DNA of 64,000 bases from Gimesia aquarii (lineage in GTDB: Bacteria > Planctomycetota > Planctomycetia > Planctomycetales > Planctomycetaceae), in contig NZ_CP037422.1 of the NCBI RefSeq assembly GCF_007748175.1, forward strand, positions 5,906,334 through 5,970,333, given 5' to 3'. Positions 28,085-37,859 of the stretch are shown one piece after another; the stretch's first letter is position 1; every line of letters starts with the position of its first letter. The position numbers and the translations under genes are program-made. The notes below the pieces were generated by a model. The model had not been told where the DNA came from. It was given only the letters and a program-made list of their open reading frames with translations, and did not search any database.

Positions 28085-29467
28085 TTAAGACCCTCTATCC
28101 GATCTTGGAGAGTCTTTTGATTTTGCTGCCCAATGAATTGCGTTCACAAAAGCAGATCGAGGGCCTGGAGCGCGCTCGCAATGTGGGCTGAATAGTAACA
28201 CACGTCCTTTTCCATAATTCCCACTGACAATAGCCGGAGAGTCAGTCAATTTACGACTCGTGGTTTTCTCAAGTGGTTCTGACCGGAAATAAGCCAGTAT
28301 TTTGACATTCTTTTCAGAAGGATCTAATTTACGAACTTTGACAGGACCTCCTGAAAATTTGGCTGGATACGTTCCTTTTAACTGGATTTCTATATCAGCA
28401 TCAAAGTCAAGCTTTATTTTTCCTATTCCAGAACAGGATGCGGAATCAATTGGCAATAGACCGAGACGATAATCAGACGAGGAACAAGCTAAAAACATAC
28501 CTGCACAGATTCCGATATAGCCACCTCCTGCTTTGACAAACTTCTTGATAGAATCGCGCCCCCGTCTCCCGAGTCCCTTCGACTGACGATTTGAGAGCCC
28601 ACCTCCAACCAGCAGAACATCAAACTGAGACAGTTTTCCAGCTTGAATTTCAACAGGACCGATAAGAGACGTTTGGAAATCTGGTACAAGCCTTAGTGTA
28701 TGTTGAATCCAGACCGGGTCATGGCCACTACTACTGACCGCTCCTGGACCGTGATAAATCGCTAAGCGAATTTTTCCTTGTTCTCGATGGTTAGGCATGA
28801 TGTCATCATACGAAGAACCTTCTGCTCTCATCTCCAATCTACTTAATAACTCATGCATTGCAGCTCGCTGCTGCCGTGATCGAACCCATAGACGCCTCTT
28901 TTGGGGATGTTTCGCTGAGGTAACAACAGAAATCATTTGTGGTAATTCGACATCTTTCATTTCCAGGATATGGTGCTTCCATTTGGGCTCGTCTTTTAAT
29001 CCAGCGACTTCAGCAGCACGACTCATCTTTGAAACTAGTTCAGCTAAATTGGCAACGTTTCCTTTCCCATAGATCGTTGAACCATGAGATTCGCTAATGA
29101 GAGATTTTGCATCAAATGATTCAGAAAGCTGAATAACCCAATCGGGCTTGACCTCTTCCAAAATCTTATTAACAGATTCAGTCCATTGACTGCGATTTCC
29201 CAATCGAGCGATCTGTTTTTTATGAATTAACTCAGAGGAATCACTCTCTCGAAAAACAACAAATGTTCCTCTTGATAATTCCCAAGTTGCAATTTGAGAA
29301 AGAGCGTGTACCCCCGCATTTCCAGCCTCGGATTGATAACCAATCACGGCAATCGTTGGTCCCGATTTCTGTGAAGAACGTTTTAGATACTCAAAAGAAT
29401 TAGCGAATAAAGTAATCTGCAGAAATAGAAGTGCGAAAACAAATGCTGTAACTCGGAGTAAACTCAT
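28085..29467 (-). CDS. BPL_N (glutamine-amidotransferase-like) protein with degenerate peptidase-like N-terminus
   Basis: 460 residues with a signal peptide (1-22). Residues about 230-450 match the biotin-protein-ligase N-terminal (BPL_N)/class I amidotransferase-like fold: LAIYHGPGAVS, FDVLLVGGGLSN and GGGYIGICAGMFLA with a nucleophile-like Cys, then a late FSPHCERAPG. The N-terminal 35-200 looks like an M14/succinylglutamate-desuccinylase-type domain (VIGYQSEAGN, PDWVIQLSES). However, the expected zinc motifs, such as DLHEG, are replaced, so this half is probably inactive. It is exported. The nearest upstream minus-strand gene, 281 bases away, encodes an intact M14 peptidase. Function unknown. 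Confidence 0.78.
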   Translation of the reverse strand: MSLLRVTAFVFALLFLQITLFANSFEYLKRSSQKSGPTIAVIGYQSEAGNAGVHALSQIATWELSRGTFVVFRESDSSELIHKKQIARLGNRSQWTESVNKILEEVKPDWVIQLSESFDAKSLISESHGSTIYGKGNVANLAELVSKMSRAAEVAGLKDEPKWKHHILEMKDVELPQMISVVTSAKHPQKRRLWVRSRQQRAAMHELLSRLEMRAEGSSYDDIMPNHREQGKIRLAIYHGPGAVSSSGHDPVWIQHTLRLVPDFQTSLIGPVEIQAGKLSQFDVLLVGGGLSNRQSKGLGRRGRDSIKKFVKAGGGYIGICAGMFLACSSSDYRLGLLPIDSASCSGIGKIKLDFDADIEIQLKGTYPAKFSGGPVKVRKLDPSEKNVKILAYFRSEPLEKTTSRKLTDSPAIVSGNYGKGRVLLFSPHCERAPGPRSAFVNAIHWAAKSKDSPRSDRGS

Positions 29468-29748
29468 AATCCATTCACTTATGTAAGGGAGGAACCAACA
29501 AGACCATAATGTTAATTGATGGAGATTATAAGAAAAGAAAGACAGCCATGATAATGAAATCGGCTTTGTTGGCAGGTGCTTCGAACTTCAAAGAAAAAAC
29601 GTCGACCGGATTAGATGGTCTGGTAAATGCTAAAATCGTAGGCGATTTTTCAACTCGCGTTGAGCACTCAATTAAGCTGTTGCATTTTGCGTAAGTTTCT
29701 TTACTGATTTTTCATTAAAAATAAATAGTAAAACATATAGTTTGAGAG

Positions 29749-31011
29749 TCAGTCAAAATCATGGGGCTTCCGAGGATCATTTTCTAAATAGCGTGCGATA
29801 CCTCGCCCTAATTGTTTGCCCACTGCCATATAGCCAGCAGTAGTACTATGTGGCGTATTCCAGCAAGTTTCCAACGTAATTCCCACCACATACTCGTGTG
29901 TTTCACTTCTAACCCAATTACTGGAAATTGCTTTCCAGCGTTTGTCATATTTTGGCCCTGTCGAGGGAGTGCTATTACTTAATCGAAAGGGCGTTTTCAT
30001 TTCCCTGCTACAGGCTGCAATAAATGCAGACTGAAGTTGACTTCCTCTTTTTGTAGCAAGCTCTGGCGGTGCTACGTAAAAGAAAGGAAGTTTCGAATTT
30101 GCCCCTGGATTATGTAAATCGACAAACAAAACCAGCCGCTTTGCCTGGTCAAATTCTTTGAGATATTGCATGGCTGATTTGACTGAGTTCCACTGCGATG
30201 TTTTCGTCCAATCTCGATTATGGTCGTGGGGGACCTGTGATTTTCCACCATTACCAGTTGCCACGTTATCTATGTCCATAATCGGTACAAAATAAATGTC
30301 AGCTTTTTCTCTCAGCCGTACCGCCTGGGGATCATCGCTCACAGCCCATTCAATAAAACCACGCCCGACCCAACTTCCACCAGATTCCCAGGCATGCTGG
30401 CGCGCCTGAACCCAAATCACCATTCTTTGAGCGTCTTTTTCATGTTTCGCTTGTGTTACAGACAGAGCCGGGACTGCACGACCAGCCCTAGTCTTGCACA
30501 ATTCAAACGCAGTTGCATGTGCATGCTTCTTGCTCAACTCCTTCACTAACTCCTGGGCATCCGTAGGAACAAAGGGAGGTCCCCAGGCAAACCAGACCTT
30601 ATTTGCCTCGATTTTTACTTTCCACTGGCACGTTTCCTTGTTTCGTATTCCAGGTGGAGTCTGTTGCCACTCTTTTTGATTCGTGCTAAATGCTGCTTGA
30701 TTTGGTAGCGCCCAGATAGCGGAAAATTTTCTGCCATTCGCTTGTTTCAGTTCACTCGCATCGACTGTGACTGAGATCTCTTCACCTGGTGTGACACCTG
30801 TAACTTGAAAGTACCACCAGCAAGGCCAACCAAATTGGGGATCACCGGCTGGTCTAATTTTGATCGCTCGTTTCCTTTGATCAATTTCGATGACTTCTGC
30901 CGATCCCCCTTCATATGCAGATGAGACAACCAATTCTTCCGCCATCAGTTGCACTGGGAAAACTATACTAAGTAACAGGAATGCGATTAGATGAAAATAC
31001 ATCCTCGTCAT
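29749..31011 (-). CDS. Secreted M14 zinc carboxypeptidase
   Basis: 420 residues with a signal peptide (1-24). An N-terminal beta domain (about 25-155) is of the type found in cytosolic-carboxypeptidase-like M14 enzymes (WPCWWYFQVTGV, KVWFAWGPPFVP). The catalytic domain starts near 160. It has QARQHAWESG with the HxxE zinc pair, DNVATGNGGKSQ, DLHNPG with the third zinc His, and ITLETCWN with the catalytic Glu. It resembles the AGBL/CCP branch rather than classical digestive carboxypeptidases. It lies 26 bases downstream of a DUF1501 gene and so probably belongs to that operon, with the DUF1553 gene ahead. The substrate may be peptides or a peptide-modified polymer; this is inference. Confidence 0.88.
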   Translation of the reverse strand: MTRMYFHLIAFLLLSIVFPVQLMAEELVVSSAYEGGSAEVIEIDQRKRAIKIRPAGDPQFGWPCWWYFQVTGVTPGEEISVTVDASELKQANGRKFSAIWALPNQAAFSTNQKEWQQTPPGIRNKETCQWKVKIEANKVWFAWGPPFVPTDAQELVKELSKKHAHATAFELCKTRAGRAVPALSVTQAKHEKDAQRMVIWVQARQHAWESGGSWVGRGFIEWAVSDDPQAVRLREKADIYFVPIMDIDNVATGNGGKSQVPHDHNRDWTKTSQWNSVKSAMQYLKEFDQAKRLVLFVDLHNPGANSKLPFFYVAPPELATKRGSQLQSAFIAACSREMKTPFRLSNSTPSTGPKYDKRWKAISSNWVRSETHEYVVGITLETCWNTPHSTTAGYMAVGKQLGRGIARYLENDPRKPHDFD

Positions 31012-31036
31012 TGATGCTTTCTAATGAATAAATGAA

Positions 31037-32491
31037 CTACTTCAGGATGCCTGTAGCAACGTTTCCTTGCCCAGGTTCAACTAATGCGACAGGCTGCGTA
31101 TTATGAGTATAATGCAGATCTTTATGCTTTAGACCAAATTGATTTAACAAAGTCGCGTGAAAATCGTGTTGTGTCATCACGTCTTCGACCGCCCGGTGAC
31201 CAAAATCATCAGTCGCGCCATATATATGTCCCTCTTTGATTCCACCGCCGGCCATCCAAATGCTGAAGCCTTCTGTATTATGATCGCGACCCGGTTTTTT
31301 ACCTGCGCCACGATCCTGAATCACGGGCAGACGTCCCATTTCTCCGCCCCACTGCACAACGGTTGAATCTAAGAGCCCACGATTCTTCAAGTCTGTTACT
31401 AACGCAGCACAAGGTTTATCTGAAGCATCACAGCGTCTCTTTAAATATTCAAAAATGTTTTCATGCATATCCCAACCATAATTCCAGATTTGTACGAAAC
31501 GCACACCACGTTCTACAAATCGACGTGCCAGGATACAGGCGTCGGCAAATTCTTTCGTAACTGGATCGTCGGCACCATAGAGCTCTTGTGTTGATTTCGT
31601 TTCTTTTGATAAATCTAAAGCTTCAGATGCTGCTGTTTGCATGCGAGCAGCTAATTCGTAACTGGCAATTCTTGCAGAAAGGTCATGTTCGCCCGGATGA
31701 CGCTCAAGATGAATCTGATTCAACTCTTTCAGCAAATCCAGTTGATGTCCCTGAGGTTTTCCTTTGAGTTGTGTTATCGGATTTAAGTTGGCAATACGAG
31801 GTTCATTTTTACTGACAACAGTCCCCTGATAAATGGATGGTAACTGACGGCTGTCCCAATAAGGTGACCCAACTGGATTTTTGGGAATTGTAATGGCAAC
31901 GAATGCAGGTAAATTTTGCGTCTCAGATCCTAATCCATAAGTCAACCAACTTCCCAGAGAAGGCCAACCTTCACGACCACGACCTGTAGTCATAGCACGC
32001 ATGCCTGCCACATGATTTCGAATGTTCGGTAACTGCATTGATCGAATCAGCGTGACATCGTCAACAATTTCCGCAAAGTGGGGTAGCATTTCTACATTGA
32101 TTTCCATGCCTGATTCTCCGCATTTTTCAAATGTATTCGGAGAAGGCATAATAATGGACGTCGCCTGACCGGCGTTATCATATTTGATTCCATCACCGGG
32201 AAACCGCTTACCTGCATATTCATCGAGAATCGGTTTACGATCAAAGAGATCTATATGACTGGGACCGCCTCCACAGAATATGGAAATCATCGATTTTGCT
32301 CGGGCAGGGTGGTCCGTCCTTTTAGGCAATAAATCGTATGTTTGTGCTTCTAATTCGGGCTTATCAGGTGCCGCTAAAAGTAGTTCCTCTTTTAACAAAC
32401 TCGCCAGACCAAGTGTTGAAATTCCAAAAGCACCTTGTGCCAGAAAATGACGACGCGAACTTATAGTTGAATTTGAAGAGACCAGAGACAC
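31037..32491 (-). CDS. DUF1501 domain protein, Tat-exported
   Basis: 484 residues. The twin-arginine signal SRRHFLAQGAFG lies at about 12-35. DUF1501 motifs: ISIFCGGGPSHIDLFDRKP near 70, EMLPHFAEIVDDVTLIRSM near 135, VQIWNYGWDMHENIF near 340, WGGEMGRLP near 385 and GRDHNTEGFSIWMAGGG near 405. It is the second gene of a likely operon (DUF1553 gene, this gene, M14 peptidase), 67 bases after the DUF1553 stop. It is only distantly similar to the DUF1501 copy at 1536-3005 and belongs to the more common subtype that keeps GRDHN. Confidence 0.94.
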   Translation of the reverse strand: MSLVSSNSTISSRRHFLAQGAFGISTLGLASLLKEELLLAAPDKPELEAQTYDLLPKRTDHPARAKSMISIFCGGGPSHIDLFDRKPILDEYAGKRFPGDGIKYDNAGQATSIIMPSPNTFEKCGESGMEINVEMLPHFAEIVDDVTLIRSMQLPNIRNHVAGMRAMTTGRGREGWPSLGSWLTYGLGSETQNLPAFVAITIPKNPVGSPYWDSRQLPSIYQGTVVSKNEPRIANLNPITQLKGKPQGHQLDLLKELNQIHLERHPGEHDLSARIASYELAARMQTAASEALDLSKETKSTQELYGADDPVTKEFADACILARRFVERGVRFVQIWNYGWDMHENIFEYLKRRCDASDKPCAALVTDLKNRGLLDSTVVQWGGEMGRLPVIQDRGAGKKPGRDHNTEGFSIWMAGGGIKEGHIYGATDDFGHRAVEDVMTQHDFHATLLNQFGLKHKDLHYTHNTQPVALVEPGQGNVATGILK

Positions 32492-32558
32492 AACAGACTC
32501 CCTCTTTAGAATTTCGAATAAAAGTCAGACAACATTCAGAGTTAACGGTCGTTGAAAT

Positions 32559-35207
32559 TCATTCAATATATAAAAATTGATTCGTACCAAATAAGACATG
32601 ACATAGTGCAGCCAAAGATTCCTCCCGTGGGTTTTGCACTTTCTGCGTCTTGTATTCTTTCATCTGTAATTGCATATGTTTTTGTAATGCCTGCATTTCA
32701 GCCGGCGACGGTTCACTGCACAATGCCATTTTCCATGCAGTTCGAATTATGGTTTCGGCATCAGCTTTTTGGCTTACACTTGCGATGACGCGCTTTGCGA
32801 ATGCAATAGATTGAGTACGCATGAATTCACTATTGAGTAACGCTAATGATTGCGTTGCTACCGTTGAAGAAACTCTTCTTTCACAATTCGGCTCCATGCT
32901 GGGAGCATCAAAGGCATTCAACATAGTAACTGGTTGTGTTCTACGTACCTGAATATAAACCGACCGTTTTAATTCGCGACGATCCTTCGATATTTTTCCA
33001 GCACCGACTGTAATCAAACCGCTATCAGACAAGGAAACGGGAACAGGCACACCAAATTGCTCTCGGTTCAATTCTCCACTGACAGCTAAGATTGCATCCC
33101 GAATCGCTTCAGCTTCCAATCGTTTCATTGGCATTCTCCACAGCAAACGATTGTCGGCATCGATGGCAGCCGCTTTCTCCGAATGCGTTGTCGAAGTTTG
33201 ACGATAAGTTTTCGAAGTCATTATCAAACGATGAATACGTTTTAACTGCCATCCATGTTCCATAAAATCAGCAGCCAACCAATCCAACAGTTCTGGATGT
33301 GTTGGTGTTGCAGAGCGTGTACCAAAATCACCGGTGGAATCAACAATCGCACGCCCAAAATGGTGCATCCAGAAACGGTTCATTAACACACGGGCTACCA
33401 GCGGGTGTTTTCCGTTTGTTAAATAGCGAGCAAACGCCAAACGACGACCGGTTGTTGGTAATTGTGGGTCATTATCAGGAAATGTATTATTTGATTTCTG
33501 TCCGATCACAGTCAGGCCACCAGGATCAATTCGATCTGACTCTGGTGAGGAAATATCTCCACGATAAAAGACAAAGGTTTCGGGAATATGCCGTGAATCT
33601 TCTGTCGCAATTCTGATATATTCTGGCTTAGGAATTTTTGTTCGTAATTTGTCTGCTTTCTCCTTAATCTCCTCATATCGCTTTTTCAAATCATTACCAT
33701 CCTTATAGCGTGCTATGAATAAATGTAGATTTCCCAGAGAAAGTAAATCTAACATGGGATACTTCTTTTTGAGAAACTCGGCCTGTTCCGTAGATCGTTC
33801 TTTGCGCTCTGTTTCAAAAGCGTTTTTGGCAAGCTCTCGATCCTCTTCAGGAATTTCTTTGAAAACGCGTTCTGAAATCAACTGAAGAACTTCGCTCTTA
33901 ACTTTATTGTGCTGCTCATCAAGGGCTTTCACTTTTGCTGAAAGTTGAGCGACTTTTTCTTTATCTTCTTTCGCTAGTAACGCAGCCCGACGATTCTTGG
34001 GAACACGCCATTTGAAAGGATCAAATACAGGAGCAATCACAGCGCGTAAACGGTAAAAGTCCTGTTGGGGAATAGGATCAAATCGATGGTGGTGGCATTC
34101 AGCACACCCAACAGTCATTCCCAGTAGCGACGAAGACATAATCTTGACAGTTTCCGTAATCACTTGATTACGTGCGATTGCTGGATCCATTGGACTCGAT
34201 CCAGTTCCATCGGGAGCCAGACGCAAAAAACCAGTCGCCGTTAACTTATCATAGGCATCCGGATCTTCATCAATCAGTTTCTGGGCAGAGGCATGTGTCG
34301 CTTTGATTAACTCATCACCAGCGAGTTGTTCAATGATAAATTGGTCCCAGGGTTTGTCTGCATTCAGCGCACGAATGACATAATCACGATAATGCCAGGC
34401 ATCGGGGCGAATGAGGTCTTTGTCATTATAGCCTTCTGAGTCTGCATAGCCGGCCACATCCAACCAATGGCGCGCCCAACGCTCACCATAATGAGGTGAT
34501 TCGAGTAAACGATCAATCAGTTTCTCATAAGCGTCAGGTGACTCATCGGCAAGAAAATTGTCAACTTCTTCAAGAGTTGGTGGTAAGCCTGTCAAATTAT
34601 ATGAAGCGCGTCTGATGAGAGTTCTTCGATCTGCTGCTGGAGAGAACCACAGTCCTTTCTTTTTGAGCTTTCGTCCGATGAAAGCATCCACAGGATTGAT
34701 TTCTGCCGGGGATTCCTCTTTCAATAAATCAGCGACAACAGGAACAGATGATTTTTTAATCGGACGAAAAGCCCAGTGCGACCGTTCATCAGGTGAAATC
34801 AGAAATTGCCCTGGTTTGATTTCTCCATCTGGTTCCGGACCAGCAGTCTTAGCCCCTTGATCAATCCATTTTGCAATAATCGATACTTCTTCTGGCTTAA
34901 GTTGCAATTTTTCATCGGGAGGCATCTCGCCAGACTCAACGTATTGAAAGAGTAGACTTTCGGCATGTTTACCAGTTTCAATAACTGCTCCTGAATCGCC
35001 TCCTTGCATGATCAATCGTCGCAACCGCAAATCCAGCGCACCGGAAAGTTCTTTTTCCTCGCCGTGACAATGAAAACAATACGTCTTGAAAATCGGACGA
35101 ATGTCATTCTCAAACGTTAGTTTCTTCTCAGAGTCTGCCAAGCACGGCAAGCAAAAGAGAAGCACAATAGAACTGGTGATCCATCTTGAAATCGTTTGGT
35201 CAAACAA
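32559..35207 (-). CDS. PSCyt1 / DUF1549 / DUF1553 cytochrome protein
   Basis: About 882 residues using a TTG at 35207 that has AAGGA eight bases upstream and gives a clean signal peptide (FDQTISRWITSSIVLLFCLP). The frame stays open to a TTG at 35294, but that would add an unlikely basic extension. PSCyt1 follows the signal with the haem motif CFHCH. DUF1549 runs about 150-380 (residue numbers from 35294 are 29 higher) with LIRRASYNLTGLPPT and CAECHHHRFDPIP. A Lys/Glu-rich coiled coil separates it from DUF1553 (GRRLAFARYLTNGKHPLVARVLMNRFW...). It ends CHVLFGTNQFLYIE. It heads the operon with the DUF1501 and M14 genes. Confidence 0.93.
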   Translation of the reverse strand: MFDQTISRWITSSIVLLFCLPCLADSEKKLTFENDIRPIFKTYCFHCHGEEKELSGALDLRLRRLIMQGGDSGAVIETGKHAESLLFQYVESGEMPPDEKLQLKPEEVSIIAKWIDQGAKTAGPEPDGEIKPGQFLISPDERSHWAFRPIKKSSVPVVADLLKEESPAEINPVDAFIGRKLKKKGLWFSPAADRRTLIRRASYNLTGLPPTLEEVDNFLADESPDAYEKLIDRLLESPHYGERWARHWLDVAGYADSEGYNDKDLIRPDAWHYRDYVIRALNADKPWDQFIIEQLAGDELIKATHASAQKLIDEDPDAYDKLTATGFLRLAPDGTGSSPMDPAIARNQVITETVKIMSSSLLGMTVGCAECHHHRFDPIPQQDFYRLRAVIAPVFDPFKWRVPKNRRAALLAKEDKEKVAQLSAKVKALDEQHNKVKSEVLQLISERVFKEIPEEDRELAKNAFETERKERSTEQAEFLKKKYPMLDLLSLGNLHLFIARYKDGNDLKKRYEEIKEKADKLRTKIPKPEYIRIATEDSRHIPETFVFYRGDISSPESDRIDPGGLTVIGQKSNNTFPDNDPQLPTTGRRLAFARYLTNGKHPLVARVLMNRFWMHHFGRAIVDSTGDFGTRSATPTHPELLDWLAADFMEHGWQLKRIHRLIMTSKTYRQTSTTHSEKAAAIDADNRLLWRMPMKRLEAEAIRDAILAVSGELNREQFGVPVPVSLSDSGLITVGAGKISKDRRELKRSVYIQVRRTQPVTMLNAFDAPSMEPNCERRVSSTVATQSLALLNSEFMRTQSIAFAKRVIASVSQKADAETIIRTAWKMALCSEPSPAEMQALQKHMQLQMKEYKTQKVQNPREESLAALCHVLFGTNQFLYIE

Positions 35208-35428
35208 AGTTCTGTTCCTTGTTGGGGCGGGAACAAAATGAGGCAGGTTTTTCTTCAAGAAAACAAAAGAAGAAAACGTTTTGATAGGGTACAAATATAG
35301 CGTTTATCGGCAGTAAAGTCAAATTATTTAACTTTACTTAAATTGTAAGCAGGCATTTTGGGAATATTCTTTCTCTGCTGAATCGCTCTTTGTCAAAGCA
35401 GTGAACGAACCATCGAAAGTATGTCGTA

Positions 35429-37771
35429 TTACTCTGAAACCAAACTTCCCTCAACCGGCTGGATCGGGGCCTGTTCTGGTTCTTGAATCGCGGGAACCTG
35501 TGATCGTTTTGCGTACTGTGCCAAGAGAGCAGGTAAGAAGACCAAATCACCAAAGAGCGCAGACGAAATCGTCAAGCCGCTCATAATGGCAAAGATGCGT
35601 TGATCGCGCATATCACTAAACACTACAGTGGAAAAGCCGGCGACTAATACAATTGTGGTCATGATAAGCGCAGTCCCCACTCCCGTAAATGCACGGTGAA
35701 TGGCTTCATGATCATTCTCGACATTCAGTTGTTCTTCTCGAAAGCGCGTCAAAAAATGAATGGTATCATCGACGGCAATTCCCAGACAAACTGTGAATGC
35801 ACATACGCTGACGACTTCCAGTGCCTGTCCCGTGAAAACGAGATAAGTACCTGTGACAGCCAAAGGAAACATGTTCGGAATAATCGAAATCAAACCCAGT
35901 CTCAAGGATTGAAAAGCAAACGCCAGCACAATGAAAATAATGATCGCCGCGCTCCCCAGACTGGTCGCTAAGTCAACAACAATCTGATACAGATTTCTCC
36001 AACGCCAAACAGCAGAACCGGTCAAGCTAAACTGAAAGTCGGGGTGCTCTGCATTGATTGCCGTTAATCCCTCTTCGATTCGAGTAAAGGTGGGACCATA
36101 CCTGGCAATTCCTAAATCCTGTACATGAAAACTGACATCAGCGCGATGTTGTTCGGGAGTATAAAAAGCACGTTTTAATGGAGGCGGTAATAAATCAAGC
36201 ATTGACATTCGCTCTTCTGGATCCCCCTCACCAGGAAGGGCTCCCAAAATGTTACGAATTGAAATCGGATGTCCAATTAATGGTTCCTGCTGCAATAAAT
36301 CATCAATTTTACTGATGGCGATTAATACCTCGGGGGAATCCGATTCTACATTGTCGTTCCATGTCACTTGAATCCGTGAATGTTCCAGGCCACCTAATGC
36401 CTTGTCCATATGATTCAGCGCCAACGCTGCCTCCGAACCTTCTGGTAACATATTTGCGCGACGTTCATCGGGTCTGAGTGTCGAAGAGATCAAAATCAAG
36501 ACAACTGTGATACCGATTCCTAATGAACTGATCAATTTCGTCCGTGTGAGTACCAGATCGATGACCACACTAATGCGCCCCAAATGACGGTCGATGATTC
36601 CCTTATTATGACCGACATGAATAGAGCGTCCGAGCCAGGTACGACAGGCAAGGGGAATCACCGTAATCACAGCGACAAATGTTAAAATTACGCCGATTAC
36701 ACAACTATAACCAAACTCTCGAACAGTTTCATGATGTGCTAACGAAAGGGAACCAAAGCCAATCGCAGTCGTCAGTGAAGTCAGGGCACAAGCAAGACCC
36801 ACCTCTTGAACTCCTCGACGGGCAGCATCACGTCCACTCAAGCCTGCTGCACGATGTCGTCTGATCTGTACCATCAAGTGCACACCATCAGTAAAACCAA
36901 CTAGACTCAGCAAGACAGGTAAAACAACATCATTAAAGGGATTGTTCTGAAAATCAAAAAACTGAATGACTCCCATTGTCAGAAAGACGCCGAACATCGG
37001 CGCCAGTGCCACGATAATGACGGCAGAAATGCCACGAAATAGAATGACCGCCATCAGCAAGATCATTCCATAACCGATTACCTGATATTTAACTTTGTTA
37101 GCATTATGTGTGCGAATTGCTGTTAGGTAGGTGGGGATATGGCCTGTTGTCATAAAAGAAAAGTTAACATCAGGATATTCTTCAGCAACCTGTTGTGCCA
37201 CTTGCTTTAGTCCGGTGGTACAATCTTCATCGTCATCAACATAGAACCAGTCAAATTTCACCATCAATAATAAAGTTCGACCATCTTCAGAGAGTAATTG
37301 TCCTCCCACTAATGGATGGGCTATTGCTTTCTCTTTTGCAGCCATCAATCGTTTTTCAGAAGCCCGTTCGTTGGGAACAATTGGTTCTCTTAAACCGAAA
37401 ATATTAAGATTAGGGACATCATCCAGCCAGAACACACTTCGTACATAATCAAGCGATTCGATTTTCTCAACGATCGCTCTGAGCGCTTTGATCCCCTCTG
37501 TGGTAAAGAACTCATCTGAGTCAACCACAAGAATCGTGTGGGCATCGGTTAGACTGATGGGGTCGACATCAGGAGGTGCTTGACGTATGAGTTTTAGTTT
37601 TGAAGGATTGCTTTGTTTCTCTACAACAGGGGCTGGTTTAAACCAGTCACGAATCTGTTCCGGAACAGTATACCCCAGCAGCGCAATCCCGCTCAAAATC
37701 AGAATCAAAATTGTTACGATAGCAGGATGGTCAACTAACCAAGTCGAACATCGATTAAATGTACGAAACAC
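35429..37771 (-). CDS. MMPL/RND-family transporter
   Basis: 780 residues with the RND/MMPL layout: one N-terminal helix (17-35), a large periplasmic loop (about 40-225), a six-helix block (about 228-430) with LVGFTDGVHLMVQIRRHRAAG, a second periplasmic loop (about 450-600), and a second helix block (about 605-770) with the equivalent CLGIAVDDTIHFLTRFREEQ. The repeated 'GxxDxxH' acidic motif in helix 4/10 is the proton-relay region. It resembles hopanoid/lipid-exporting MMPL proteins more than multidrug AcrB types and has no adjacent membrane-fusion or outer-membrane partner. Probably lipid or hydrophobic compound export; the substrate is unknown. Confidence 0.92.
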   Translation of the reverse strand: MFRTFNRCSTWLVDHPAIVTILILILSGIALLGYTVPEQIRDWFKPAPVVEKQSNPSKLKLIRQAPPDVDPISLTDAHTILVVDSDEFFTTEGIKALRAIVEKIESLDYVRSVFWLDDVPNLNIFGLREPIVPNERASEKRLMAAKEKAIAHPLVGGQLLSEDGRTLLLMVKFDWFYVDDDEDCTTGLKQVAQQVAEEYPDVNFSFMTTGHIPTYLTAIRTHNANKVKYQVIGYGMILLMAVILFRGISAVIIVALAPMFGVFLTMGVIQFFDFQNNPFNDVVLPVLLSLVGFTDGVHLMVQIRRHRAAGLSGRDAARRGVQEVGLACALTSLTTAIGFGSLSLAHHETVREFGYSCVIGVILTFVAVITVIPLACRTWLGRSIHVGHNKGIIDRHLGRISVVIDLVLTRTKLISSLGIGITVVLILISSTLRPDERRANMLPEGSEAALALNHMDKALGGLEHSRIQVTWNDNVESDSPEVLIAISKIDDLLQQEPLIGHPISIRNILGALPGEGDPEERMSMLDLLPPPLKRAFYTPEQHRADVSFHVQDLGIARYGPTFTRIEEGLTAINAEHPDFQFSLTGSAVWRWRNLYQIVVDLATSLGSAAIIIFIVLAFAFQSLRLGLISIIPNMFPLAVTGTYLVFTGQALEVVSVCAFTVCLGIAVDDTIHFLTRFREEQLNVENDHEAIHRAFTGVGTALIMTTIVLVAGFSTVVFSDMRDQRIFAIMSGLTISSALFGDLVFLPALLAQYAKRSQVPAIQEPEQAPIQPVEGSLVSE

Positions 37772-37859
37772 TCTATATTACTTTCTGCCGGAAAAGAGAT
37801 TCTAGAAATAAAGTGATGAGTATTCCGAACACAAATTTAAAAAATGACGTTTACGATCG

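Noticed and set aside
29509-29694. 61-codon plus-strand frame in the spacer between the BPL_N and M14 genes
   Set aside because: Its purine-rich AGGGAGGA is about 20 bases from the ATG, too far to act as its ribosome site, and no domain is visible. Kept out, though a tiny peptide cannot be excluded.
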